Assembly (NCBI RefSeq): GCF_001580455.1
Contig: NZ_CP010951.1
Location: 1,054,001-1,118,000, forward strand
Origin: Ramlibacter tataouinensis
GTDB lineage: Bacteria; Pseudomonadota; Gammaproteobacteria; Burkholderiales; Burkholderiaceae_C
DNA length: 64,000 bases
Direction: 5' to 3'
The notes beneath the pieces are model-generated. The model was given only the letters and a program-made list of their open reading frames with translations. It searched no databases and was not told the DNA's origin. Made by a program: the position numbers and the translations under genes. Below are positions 51,682 to 59,486 of the stretch, piece by piece; within the stretch, counting starts at the first letter, position 1; each line of letters starts with the position of its first letter.

Positions 51682-51717
51682 TCCTTCTGCCTCGAAGAAG
51701 GCTCAGTGAAGGACCGC

Positions 51718-52908
51718 TTAAGCGCCGAGGAAGAGCTGCTGCAGGTCGCTCAGGAAGTCGAAGCCGCGCTGGGTCGGCCGCACATGGGTCAGGTCGCGCT
51801 CGATCAGGCCCTTGTGCTCGGCATCGCGCAAAGGCTGCTCGATCGCGCTGAGCGGCAAGCCCGTGCGTTCGCCGAATCGCGCCAGCGCGAAGCCTTCGCG
51901 CAGGCGCAAGGCGTTGAGCATGAACTCGAAGGGCAGTTGCGCGCGCGGCACCGCCTCGCTTTGCGCCACCGCGTCACCGGCCAGCGCCTTCTCCATGTAG
52001 AGCCGCGGCTCGCGATAGCGCACCTGCCGCACCACACGGTGCGGAAAGCTCAGCTTGCCGTGCGCGCCGGCCCCGATGCCCAGGTAGTCGCCGAACTCCC
52101 AGTAGTTGACGTTGTGCCAGCAACGGTGCCCCGGCTTGGCATAGGCCGAGACCTCGTAGCGCTGGTAGCCGGCATGCGCGCTCATTTCCGTGATGCGGTC
52201 GAGCATGGCGTAGGCCAGGTCGTCATCGGGCACGCGCGGCGGGAACTTGGCGAAGTAGGTGTTGGGCTCGATGGTGAGGTGATAGACCGACAGGTGCGGC
52301 GGCATGAAGCCGATCGCCTGGGCCAGGTCGTCTTCCAGCTGCGCCATGGTCTGCCCCGGCAGGGCATACATGAGGTCGAGGTTGAAGGTGTCGAAGGCGA
52401 GCGCCGCCTCTTCCAGCGCAGCGACCGCCTGCGCGCGGTCGTGCACCCGGCCCAGCGCCTTCAGCTGCGCATCGTTGAAGCTCTGCACGCCCACCGACAG
52501 GCGGGTCACGCCGGCGGCGCGAAAGGCGCGGAAGCGCTCCTTCTCGAAGGTGCCGGGGTTCGCCTCCAGCGTGATCTCGCAGTCCGGCGTGAGCTTCAGG
52601 CGCGCGCGCACGTCGGCCAGCAGCCGGTCGATGCCCTTCGGCGAGAACAGGCTGGGCGTGCCGCCACCGATGAAGATGCTGTGCACCACGCGCCCCCACA
52701 CCAGCGGCAGCGCCGCCTCGAGGTCGGCCACCACCGCATCGAGGTAGCGCTGCTCCGGCAGCTCGCCCGAGGCGATCTCGTGCGAATTGAAGTCGCAGTA
52801 CGGGCACTTGCGCAGGCACCAGGGCAGGTGCACGTACAGCGACAGCGGCGGCATCGCCGACAGGTTCAGGGTGCCGGGGCGCAGGTAATGTTGGACGAGG
52901 TCGATCAC
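51718..52908 (-). CDS. hemW: HemW-like radical SAM haem chaperone
   Basis: 396 residues. Radical SAM cluster motif CLRKCPYC (Cys31, Cys35, Cys38), the conserved FIGGGTPSLFS, LEANPGTFEKERF, GVQSFNDAQLKALGR and the HemW-specific HNVNYWEFGDYLGIGAGAHG, followed by a C-terminal winged-helix-like domain. It was formerly annotated as oxygen-independent coproporphyrinogen oxidase, but this clade is a haem-handling protein. The GTG at 52908 is the most upstream start; the ATG at 52854 (MPPLSLYVH) is equally possible, neither having a strong Shine-Dalgarno. Confidence 0.92.
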   Translation of the reverse strand: MIDLVQHYLRPGTLNLSAMPPLSLYVHLPWCLRKCPYCDFNSHEIASGELPEQRYLDAVVADLEAALPLVWGRVVHSIFIGGGTPSLFSPKGIDRLLADVRARLKLTPDCEITLEANPGTFEKERFRAFRAAGVTRLSVGVQSFNDAQLKALGRVHDRAQAVAALEEAALAFDTFNLDLMYALPGQTMAQLEDDLAQAIGFMPPHLSVYHLTIEPNTYFAKFPPRVPDDDLAYAMLDRITEMSAHAGYQRYEVSAYAKPGHRCWHNVNYWEFGDYLGIGAGAHGKLSFPHRVVRQVRYREPRLYMEKALAGDAVAQSEAVPRAQLPFEFMLNALRLREGFALARFGERTGLPLSAIEQPLRDAEHKGLIERDLTHVRPTQRGFDFLSDLQQLFLGA

Positions 52909-52914
52909 GCCCCG

Positions 52915-53073
52915 ATTGTCCGCCGGGCCGCCCCAAGGACAATTGCGCCCCCTCGGGGGGCCGGGCTGCGGCTCTGCCGCAGACCTGGGGGGTCAATTGT
53001 CCGCCGGGCCGCCCCAAGGACAATTGCGCCCCCTCGGGGGGCCGGGCTGCGGCTTGCCGCAGACCTAGGGGGT
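52915..53073 (-). repeat. tandem pair of hairpin-rich repeats between rdgB and hemW
   Basis: Two nearly identical units (52915-52993 and 52996-53073, 79 and 78 nt) lie head-to-tail. Each unit, read on the minus strand, contains three inverted repeats: CTGCGGC/GCCGCAG, GCCCCC-CGA-GGGGGC, and CAATTGTCC...GGACAATTG enclosing a GC core. The units differ by one indel and a few bases. The first unit in the reading direction begins inside the rdgB end, supplying its TAG stop. The pattern fits a REP-like dispersed element of Comamonadaceae type; copies elsewhere cannot be seen. Confidence 0.8.
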
Positions 53074-53679
53074 GGTCATCCATGCTTCGCGGATGAGGTC
53101 AACCATTTGCCTGGCCGCCTTGCCGCGATGGCTGTTCGCGTTCTTCACCTCGGACGGCAGCTGCGCGAAGGTCTTGCCCAGCGCCGGGATGAACATCACC
53201 GGATCGAAGCCAAAGCCATTGGCCCCGACGGGTTCGCGCGTGATCTCGCCGGCCGCGCGGCCGACCGCGATCAGCGGCTCGGGATCCTCGGGCGTGCGCA
53301 CCGCCACCAGCGTGCTGACCAGCGCCGCGCGCCGGTCGGCCACGCCTTGCATCTGCTCGAGCAGGGCGCGCACGTTGTTGGCGTCGCCTTTCTCATAGCC
53401 GAACTGCGTCGCGTAATAGGCGGTGTCCACGCCAGGCTGGCCGTCGAAGGCATCGACGCACAGGCCGGCGTCATCGGCGATGGCCGGCAGATGACCCTCG
53501 CGCGCGGCGTGGCGCGCCTTGGCCAGCGCGTTCTCGACGAAGGTGCGGTGCGGCTCCTCGGCCTCGCCGATGCCCAACTGCGACTGCGGCACGAGTTCGA
53601 TGCCCAGGGGCGCGAACATGGCCTGCAGCTCGGCGAGCTTGCCGGCGTTGTTGGAGGCCAGGATGATCTTCTGGATCAT
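53065..53679 (-). CDS. rdgB: RdgB/HAM1 non-canonical purine NTP pyrophosphatase
   Basis: 204 residues. Family motifs: ILASNNAGKLAEL at the N-terminus (phosphate/nucleotide site), AIADDAGLCVDAFDGQPGVDTAYYA, and GANGFGFDPVMFIPALGKTFAQL with NSHRGKAARQM near the end. It hydrolyses ITP, XTP and dITP to monophosphates, keeping aberrant purines out of nucleic acids. The last codons and stop (ATG ACC ACC CCC TAG) coincide with the edge of the hairpin repeat, so the native C-terminus may have been altered by its insertion. It starts 7 nt after the rph stop. Confidence 0.94.
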   Translation of the reverse strand: MIQKIILASNNAGKLAELQAMFAPLGIELVPQSQLGIGEAEEPHRTFVENALAKARHAAREGHLPAIADDAGLCVDAFDGQPGVDTAYYATQFGYEKGDANNVRALLEQMQGVADRRAALVSTLVAVRTPEDPEPLIAVGRAAGEITREPVGANGFGFDPVMFIPALGKTFAQLPSEVKNANSHRGKAARQMVDLIREAWMTTP

Positions 53680-53686
53680 CCCGGTT

Positions 53687-54409
53687 TCACTGGGCCAAGG
53701 CCTGGCGCTGCAGGCCGATCAGTTCGCCGATGCCCTTTTCCGCCAGGCGCAGCAGTTCGTCCATCTCGGCGCGCGTGAAGGCGACGCCCTCGGCCGTGCC
53801 CTGCACCTCGACGTAGTGGCCCTTGCCGGTCATCACCACGTTCATGTCGGTGTCGCAGCCGACGTCTTCGACGTATTCCAGGTCCAGCAGCGGCGTGCCC
53901 TCGACGATGCCGACCGACACCGCCGCCACCGGCGACAGGATCGGCGACTCGATCAGCTTGCCCTCGGCAGCCAGCTTGTTCACCGCATCCTGAGCGGCGA
54001 CGAAGGCGCCGGTGATGGCCGCGGTGCGCGTGCCGCCATCGGCCTGAAGCACGTCGCAATCGAGCTGGATGGTGCGCTCGCCCAGCCGCTTGAGGTCGAA
54101 CACGGCGCGCATGGAGCGGCCGATCAGGCGCTGGATCTCCTGCGTGCGGCCGCTTTGCTTGCCGCGCGCGGCCTCGCGGTCGCTGCGGGTATGGGTCGAG
54201 CGCGGCAGCATGCCGTATTCGGCCGTGACCCAGCCTTCGCCGCTGCCGCGCTTGTGCGGCGGCACTCTTTCCTCGACCGAGGCGGTGCACAGCACCTTGG
54301 TGTTGCCGAACTCGACCAGCACCGATCCTTCGGCATGCATGGTGTAGCCGCGCGTGATGCGGATGGGGCGCAATTGATCCGGCGCGCGGCCGGCGGAGCG
54401 GGTGAACAT
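53687..54409 (-). CDS. rph: ribonuclease PH
   Basis: 240 residues, usual length. It trims tRNA 3' ends by phosphorolysis. Features: GRAPDQLRPIRITRGYTMHAEGSVLVEFGNTKVLC, PRSTHTRSDREAARGKQSGRTQEIQRLIGRSMRA, and LDCDVLQADGGTRTAAITGA. The start at MFTRSAGRAPDQLRP fits the family; an ATG 39 nt upstream (MPGSLQQIPQ) is in frame but adds non-conserved residues. Order rph-rdgB-hemW on the minus strand is common in Burkholderiales. Confidence 0.94.
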   Translation of the reverse strand: MFTRSAGRAPDQLRPIRITRGYTMHAEGSVLVEFGNTKVLCTASVEERVPPHKRGSGEGWVTAEYGMLPRSTHTRSDREAARGKQSGRTQEIQRLIGRSMRAVFDLKRLGERTIQLDCDVLQADGGTRTAAITGAFVAAQDAVNKLAAEGKLIESPILSPVAAVSVGIVEGTPLLDLEYVEDVGCDTDMNVVMTGKGHYVEVQGTAEGVAFTRAEMDELLRLAEKGIGELIGLQRQALAQ

Positions 54410-54514
54410 GGCTAGGGACTGAGGGATTTGCTGCAAGGAACCTGGCATTGTGCCTTGGAGCGCGTGGGCACCGGAACTGGCGGACGCCAGGCCGTGGTTC
54501 CCGGTCCCCGGCCG

Positions 54515-55420
54515 CTAGGACTTCCGAGCGGCGGAGCGCCGGATGGCCTCGTTGATCTCGGCGATGGAGCGCTCGATGGCGGCGTCGTCGAGGTCGTCGA
54601 CCAGGGTGTCGAGCACGCCTGCCTGGATGGTGGAGGCGAAGACGCCGTCGCTGATGCTGTCGGTGGAAATGCCGCGGGTCGATTCGAAGTTGTCGGGCGT
54701 TTCCCACTCCAGCGCGATCACCGTCACGTTGTCGCTGGAAGGCCCGGCGCTGCGCAGGGCCGACTCGACCAGTTCGGGCACGGCTTCGGAGACCGGCTGG
54801 CCCGAGAGCTGCCGCACGATCTCGGCCTCCGGCAGGCTGCCCCACAGGCCGTCGGAACACAGCAGGATCTTGTCGCCCTCCTGCAGCGTGACCGGACCGG
54901 TGACGTCGAACACCGGCTTGGTCGGGGAGCCCAGGCAGGTGAACAGGATGTTGCGGTTGATGCGGTCCAGGCGCACCACGCCCACGGCGCTTTGCTGCTC
55001 CAGGTAGGAGTGGTCGCGCGTGCGCGTGAGCAGTTCGCCCTCGCGCACCACGTACAGGCGCGAGTCGCCGCAGTGCGCCCAGGTCGCCGAAGTGCCCTGC
55101 ACCACGGCCGCCACCAGCGTGGTGCGCGGCGTGTCCAGCATGCCCTTCTCGCTGGCGTAACGGATGATCTGGTGGTGCGCGGCCATCACCGCCATGGACA
55201 GGAACTCGGTCGGGTCGGCCACGACCGGCCGGGCTTCCTTCTGGTAGAGGGCCGACACGGTCTGCAGCGCCAGCTGCGCGGCCACCTCGCCTTCCGGATG
55301 GCCGCCCATGCCGTCGGCCAGAAGGAACAGGCCCGACTCCCGGGTGTAGCAATAGCCCATCCGGTCTTCGTTCTTCTCGCGGCCGCCCTTGCGGCTGATC
55401 TGGAAGACGGAGAATTTCAT
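54515..55420 (-). CDS. PP2C-type serine/threonine phosphatase
   Basis: 301 residues. PP2C metal-site and core motifs: GGREKNEDRMGY, LFLLADGMGGHPEGEVAA, WAHCGDSRLYVVREGELLTRTRDHS, LLCSDGLWG and SSDNVTVIALEW. It should dephosphorylate Ser/Thr residues, most likely opposing the kinase encoded immediately upstream (14-nt gap). The C-terminal 60 residues beyond the fold are acidic and helical. The start is the ATG in MKFSVFQIS; the frame is open far upstream only as an overlap of the kinase gene. Confidence 0.92.
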   Translation of the reverse strand: MKFSVFQISRKGGREKNEDRMGYCYTRESGLFLLADGMGGHPEGEVAAQLALQTVSALYQKEARPVVADPTEFLSMAVMAAHHQIIRYASEKGMLDTPRTTLVAAVVQGTSATWAHCGDSRLYVVREGELLTRTRDHSYLEQQSAVGVVRLDRINRNILFTCLGSPTKPVFDVTGPVTLQEGDKILLCSDGLWGSLPEAEIVRQLSGQPVSEAVPELVESALRSAGPSSDNVTVIALEWETPDNFESTRGISTDSISDGVFASTIQAGVLDTLVDDLDDAAIERSIAEINEAIRRSAARKS

Positions 55421-55434
55421 GGTGTGCCCCCGCC

Positions 55435-56448
55435 TCATTTGGCCCTGCCGCCGAAGCCGGTGGCGGCGACACGCTTCACGGTCTTCTTGGTGTCCGAGAC
55501 CATGTTGTCGAACTGCAGGCGCATCTTCTCGCCCACGGAGAGCTTGGTGTAGCGGCGCTCGCCTTCGCGGCTCAACTCCTTCTGGAGCGCGAACACCGAT
55601 TGCGGGCGCGAGAGCGGGTCGAGCGACATGCACCACTCGACCACCTCGATCAGGTTGTCCGAGTACACCCCGCGCAGCCGCGACAGCGCCAGCGCCAGCC
55701 GGTCCTTCTCGAGCCGCTGCGGCGCATCGTTCGGCGGATAGCCCTGCATGCAGGCGTAGATGCACGCGCCGATGGCGTAGATGTCGGTCCACGGCCCCAT
55801 GGACGAGTCGCGCCGGTACATCTCCGGCGCGGCGAACCCCGGCGTGTACATCGGGCGGATGAAGTTGCCTTCCTTGGACAGCACTTCGCGCGCGGCCCCG
55901 AAATCGATCATCACCGCCTTGTTGTCGTCGGTGATGAAAATGTTGGCAGGCTTGATGTCCAGATGCAGCATCTTGTGCTGGTGCACGATGCGCAGGCCGC
56001 GCAGGATCTCGTCGAACAGCGAGCGGATGGTCGATTCGCGGAAGACCTTCTGCTTTTTCAGTTCGCGCGCGGTGATGATGAAGTCCTGCAGGGTCGCGCC
56101 CTCCAGGTAGTTCATCACCATATAGACGGTTTCGTTCTCGCGGAAGAAATTGAGCACGCTCACCACCGAGGCGTGCGAGATCTGCGCCAGCGAGCGGCCT
56201 TCCTCGAAGAAGCTCTTGAGACCGAGGCGGTACAGGGAGAGTTTTTCCGGCTGCACCTGCGGCAGCAGTTCGCCGGGGGCGCGCGTGGCGAGCGACGCGG
56301 GCAGGTATTCCTTGACGGCCACCTGCTGGCCCTCGTTGTCCACCGCCAGGTAAACCACGCCGAATCCGCCCGCCGAAAGCTTGCGAACCACGCGATAACC
56401 GCCGATCACGGTATCGGGCGGCAGCGGCGCTGGTTTGACCTTTGACAT
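55435..56448 (-). CDS. serine/threonine protein kinase
   Basis: 337 residues. Complete Hanks-type kinase: Gly-rich loop LSAGGFGVVY, ATP-anchoring Lys46 in VAVKEYLP, catalytic loop HLDIKPANI with Asp164, metal-binding DFG at 182-184, and activation-segment YTPGFAAPEM. No transmembrane helix or PASTA domain, so it is cytosolic. The C-terminal tail after about residue 290 is basic. It is paired with the PP2C phosphatase gene, forming a reversible phosphorylation switch; substrates are unknown. It diverges from yicC. Confidence 0.93.
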   Translation of the reverse strand: MSKVKPAPLPPDTVIGGYRVVRKLSAGGFGVVYLAVDNEGQQVAVKEYLPASLATRAPGELLPQVQPEKLSLYRLGLKSFFEEGRSLAQISHASVVSVLNFFRENETVYMVMNYLEGATLQDFIITARELKKQKVFRESTIRSLFDEILRGLRIVHQHKMLHLDIKPANIFITDDNKAVMIDFGAAREVLSKEGNFIRPMYTPGFAAPEMYRRDSSMGPWTDIYAIGACIYACMQGYPPNDAPQRLEKDRLALALSRLRGVYSDNLIEVVEWCMSLDPLSRPQSVFALQKELSREGERRYTKLSVGEKMRLQFDNMVSDTKKTVKRVAATGFGGRAK

Positions 56449-56527
56449 ATTCAGGAATGTAGGGTCAACTGCTGCAACCCGGTAATGCTCGCAATCCCGG
56501 TACCACCCCGACCCCCTAGGAACCTCG

Positions 56528-57418
56528 ATGCCAGTTTACAGCATGACCGGCTATGCGAGCGCGCAGCACAGTGCCGCGCCGCCCGCCACGAGTCGCCTCG
56601 GGCTGGAGATCCGCTCCGTCAACAGCCGCTTCCTGGATCTCACATTCCGCCTGTCCGAAGAACTGCGCCCCTTTGAGCCGCAGCTGCGGGAAATGATCGC
56701 CGCGCGCCTGAAGCGCGGAAAGGTGGAAGTGCGCGCCGGTGTCGAATCCGCAACAGGCGAGGCCGTGCGCGAGCCCTCGGCGCGCCTGCTGCAGCGGCTT
56801 TCGAGCCTGCAGGACACGGTGCGCGCCTGGCTGCCCGAGGCCAAGGCCCTTTCGGTGGCCGACGTGTTGCGTATGTCCACCACCGACGGCGGCAACGGCG
56901 TCGACTGGGGCGAGGCGCTGTTACAACTGGCCGGCGCCACCCTGGGTGAGCTCACGGCAGCGCGCGAGCGCGAAGGCGCGCGCCTGGCGGCCATGCTGCT
57001 TGGGCACCTGGCGCAATTGCGCGAGCTCGCGCGCCAGGCCCGGCCCATGGTGCCGCAACTGGTCGAACAGCAGCGCGCGCGCTTCCTGGAACGCTGGAAG
57101 GAAGCCATGGCGCTGGCCGAAGGCGCGGCCATCCCGGAGGCGGCCCAGGACCGGGCGCTTTCCGAGGCCACGGCCTTCGCCATCCGCATCGACGTGGCCG
57201 AGGAACTGACCCGGCTGGCATCGCACATCGACGAGATCGAGCGCCTGGTCGGCAAAGGCGGCGAAATCGGCAAGCGGCTCGATTTCCTGATCCAGGAACT
57301 GCACCGCGAGGCCAACACGCTGGGCTCGAAATCGGCGGCGCTGGAGCTCACCCGCATCTCGGTGGACATGAAGGTCCTGATCGAGCAGATGCGCGAGCAG
57401 GTCCAGAACGTCGAGTAG
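56528..57418 (+). CDS. yicC: YicC family endoribonuclease-like protein
   Basis: 296 residues. YicC_N domain: SMTGYASAQ, LGLEIRSVNSRFLDLTFRLSEELRPFEPQLREMIAARLKRGKVEV. C-terminal DUF1732: ELTRLASHIDEIERLVGKGGEIGKRLDFLIQELHREANTLGSKS with an Asp/Glu/His cluster typical of the family. YicC proteins affect RNA turnover and are reported to have or to guide endoribonuclease activity. The gene sits just ahead of gmk-rpoZ-spoT, as in many Proteobacteria, separated here by a universal stress protein gene. Confidence 0.92.
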   Translation: MPVYSMTGYASAQHSAAPPATSRLGLEIRSVNSRFLDLTFRLSEELRPFEPQLREMIAARLKRGKVEVRAGVESATGEAVREPSARLLQRLSSLQDTVRAWLPEAKALSVADVLRMSTTDGGNGVDWGEALLQLAGATLGELTAAREREGARLAAMLLGHLAQLRELARQARPMVPQLVEQQRARFLERWKEAMALAEGAAIPEAAQDRALSEATAFAIRIDVAEELTRLASHIDEIERLVGKGGEIGKRLDFLIQELHREANTLGSKSAALELTRISVDMKVLIEQMREQVQNVE

Positions 57419-57514
57419 CGCGAACGAGCGCACTGTTTTTGCCGCGGGTCAACACCCGTGCCCCGGCCGAGGGAGTAAGGTGAGGCCATCGTCGCCCGAT
57501 CCCTGGAGGCCGCC

Positions 57515-58348
57515 ATGAGCTCCCCCCTCAAGCAGTTGCTGGTTCATTTCGACGATTCGCCGGCCGCGCTCAAGCGCCTGGACGTCGCGCGCCGCCTCGC
57601 CGCGGCCCAGGGCGGGCTGGTCACGGCGCTGTACGCGGTAACCCCCACCCTGATGGACGTGCCCTTCGCCGCCGAGGCCGGCGCGGCCGCGGTCGCCGCC
57701 TTGCGCGACATCGACTGCCAGCGCCAGCAGCGTGCCCGCGCCGGTTTCGAGCTGGCCCTGGACGAATCGCCCGGCGTGCGCGCCCACTGGGCCGAGGCGA
57801 CGGCCTACCCTGTCGCTGCCGCCCTGGCCGCGCAGGCCTTCTATGCCGACCTGCTGGTGCTGGGCCAGCCCGACCCCAAACTGCCGGACACGCGGGGGCT
57901 GGTCGAAAGCGTGTTGAATGCCAGCGGCAAGCCGGCGCTGGTGGTGCCCCATGCCGAAACGCCGCAGGCCGTCGGCGAGACGATCGCAATCGCCTGGAAG
58001 CCGGCCCGCGAAGCGGCCCGCGCGCTGGCCGCGGCCGTGCCGCTGCTGCAGCGCGCCCGCGAGGTCCACGTGATGAGCTGGGGCCCGCAGGAGGACGACG
58101 GCGTCCGCGGCTCGCACCTGAACCTGGATGGCTACCTGCACGAGCGCGGCATCCAGCCGCAGTGGCATCGCGAACCGGCCGAGCCCGACTTCATCGGCGA
58201 GCTGCTGCTGTCGCGCGCCTTCGACCTCGGCGCCGACCTGCTGGTGATGGGCTGTTACGGCCACAGCCGGGCGCGCGAATGGGTGCTGGGGGGCGCTTCG
58301 CGCACCGTGCTGCGCTCGATGACGATCCCGGTCCTGATGGCCCACTAA
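57515..58348 (+). CDS. universal stress protein
   Basis: 277 residues, a tandem Usp type (two alpha/beta domains, about 1-145 and 150-277). The C-terminal domain has the ATP-binding signature ADLLVMGCYGHSRAREWVLGGASRTVLRSMTIPVLMAH (G-2x-G-9x-G-S/T). The N-terminal copy lacks it. Such proteins bind ATP and respond to stress. GGAGGCCGCC precedes the ATG. Its stop codon lies in a 13-nt sequence repeated 41 nt downstream. Confidence 0.9.
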   Translation: MSSPLKQLLVHFDDSPAALKRLDVARRLAAAQGGLVTALYAVTPTLMDVPFAAEAGAAAVAALRDIDCQRQQRARAGFELALDESPGVRAHWAEATAYPVAAALAAQAFYADLLVLGQPDPKLPDTRGLVESVLNASGKPALVVPHAETPQAVGETIAIAWKPAREAARALAAAVPLLQRAREVHVMSWGPQEDDGVRGSHLNLDGYLHERGIQPQWHREPAEPDFIGELLLSRAFDLGADLLVMGCYGHSRAREWVLGGASRTVLRSMTIPVLMAH

Positions 58349-58424
58349 ACAAAGGTTATCGCCTGCCAAAAGGCGCTATGGCCCACTAAAGGCAGAGGTG
58401 AATGGCCGCTGATAACATCCACGG

Positions 58425-59045
58425 ATGGACTACCCCGGTAACCTGTTCGTGGTCGCCGCCCCCAGCGGCGCGGGCAAGTCGAGCCTGGTAAAGGCGCTGC
58501 TGGAGCTCGATTCGCGGGTGCAGCCCTCGGTATCGCACACCACGCGGGCCCCACGCGGCCAGGAAAAGCACGGGCGCGAGTACTTCTTCGTGTCGCCGCA
58601 GGAGTTCGACGCCATGGTGCAGGCCGACGGCTTCGTCGAGTGGGCGCATGTGCACGGCCACCGCTACGGCACCTCCAAGAAGATGATCGAGGAGCGGATC
58701 GCCCAGGGGGCCGACGTGATCCTCGAGATCGACTTCCAGGGCGCCCTGCAGGTCCGGCGTGTTTTCGCCAACGCCGTGCTGATCTTCATCCTGCCTCCCA
58801 GCTGGGAAGAGTTGCGCTCGCGCCTGGAGCGGCGCGGCGAGGATGCGCCCGAAGTGATCGAACTGCGGCTGCGCAATGCCGCCGAAGAGATGTCCCAGGC
58901 CCGGGAATTCGATTTCGTTATAATCAACGAGTTATTCGAGCGAGCGCTTTTCGACCTGAAAGCGATCGTGCACGCCCAGCGGCTGAAGTTCCCGGCGCAG
59001 CGCCGCGCCCGCGCCGACACCTTCAAGGCCCTCAACATCACCTGA
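58425..59045 (+). CDS. gmk: guanylate kinase
   Basis: 206 residues, standard size. P-loop APSGAGKSSLVKALL, GMP-binding SHTTRAPRGQEKHGREYFFVS, FVEWAHVHGHRYGTSK, and the lid Arg motif LRSRLERRGEDAPEVIELRL. It phosphorylates GMP to GDP, upstream of GTP and (p)ppGpp synthesis. It heads the gmk-rpoZ-spoT block; rpoZ follows after 15 nt. No strong Shine-Dalgarno is evident at the ATG. Confidence 0.96.
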   Translation: MDYPGNLFVVAAPSGAGKSSLVKALLELDSRVQPSVSHTTRAPRGQEKHGREYFFVSPQEFDAMVQADGFVEWAHVHGHRYGTSKKMIEERIAQGADVILEIDFQGALQVRRVFANAVLIFILPPSWEELRSRLERRGEDAPEVIELRLRNAAEEMSQAREFDFVIINELFERALFDLKAIVHAQRLKFPAQRRARADTFKALNIT

Positions 59046-59060
59046 TCTTCGGAGACAACC

Positions 59061-59264
59061 ATGGCCCGCATCACCGTTGAAGACTGCCTCGAGAAGATCC
59101 CGAACCGCTTCCAGCTCGTGCTCGCCGCGACCTACCGCGCCCGCATGCTGAGCCAGGGCCACGCGCCCAAGATCGAGAGCAAGAACAAGCCCGGCGTCAC
59201 CGCCCTGCGCGAGATCGCCGACGGCAAGGTCGGGCTGGAGATGCTGAAAAAGGTTCCGGGCTGA
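59061..59264 (+). CDS. rpoZ: RNA polymerase omega subunit
   Basis: 67 residues. The sequence MARITVEDCLEKIPNRFQLV with ATYRARMLSQG and NKPGVTALREIADGKVG is unmistakable for bacterial omega, which helps assemble the polymerase and forms part of a ppGpp site. The upstream spacing to gmk (15 nt, with TCGGAGACAACC) indicates an operon. A strong terminator follows 26 nt after the stop. Confidence 0.97.
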   Translation: MARITVEDCLEKIPNRFQLVLAATYRARMLSQGHAPKIESKNKPGVTALREIADGKVGLEMLKKVPG

Positions 59265-59290
59265 GCCAGGTTCCGGGATCTCCCGAAGAA

Positions 59291-59316
59291 AAGCACCGCC
59301 GCCGCGGTGCTTTTTT
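59291..59316 (+). terminator. rho-independent terminator after rpoZ
   Basis: AAGCACCGC-CGCC-GCGGTGCTT forms a 9-bp stem and runs into six T residues. It separates gmk-rpoZ from the following DUF937 and spoT genes, so spoT needs its own promoter or read-through. Confidence 0.9.
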
Positions 59317-59486
59317 ATTGGCGCTTGCCACGCGGCCGGCGTGCACATCACGAACTCGACAAGCGTTGAGCGGCGGGCGAGTACGTCGCGCTGCGATGTC
59401 GGTTTGTAAGAGCTGATTCATCAACTGGCGCTCCGCGGGGCGGACGGCTACCTTGGCGGTCCTCTGATTTCCCGCAAGGAGTTGCC

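Noticed and set aside
46950..51851. A 1,633-codon open frame on the plus strand opposite glutamate dehydrogenase
   Set aside because: It is the mirror of the real gene: in GC-rich DNA the strong third-position bias keeps the complementary frame free of stops. The product is a low-complexity Arg/Gln/His/Leu mixture with no domain.
51706..53778. A 690-codon plus-strand frame across hemW, the repeats and rdgB
   Set aside because: It runs antisense through two well-identified genes and has no recognisable domain.
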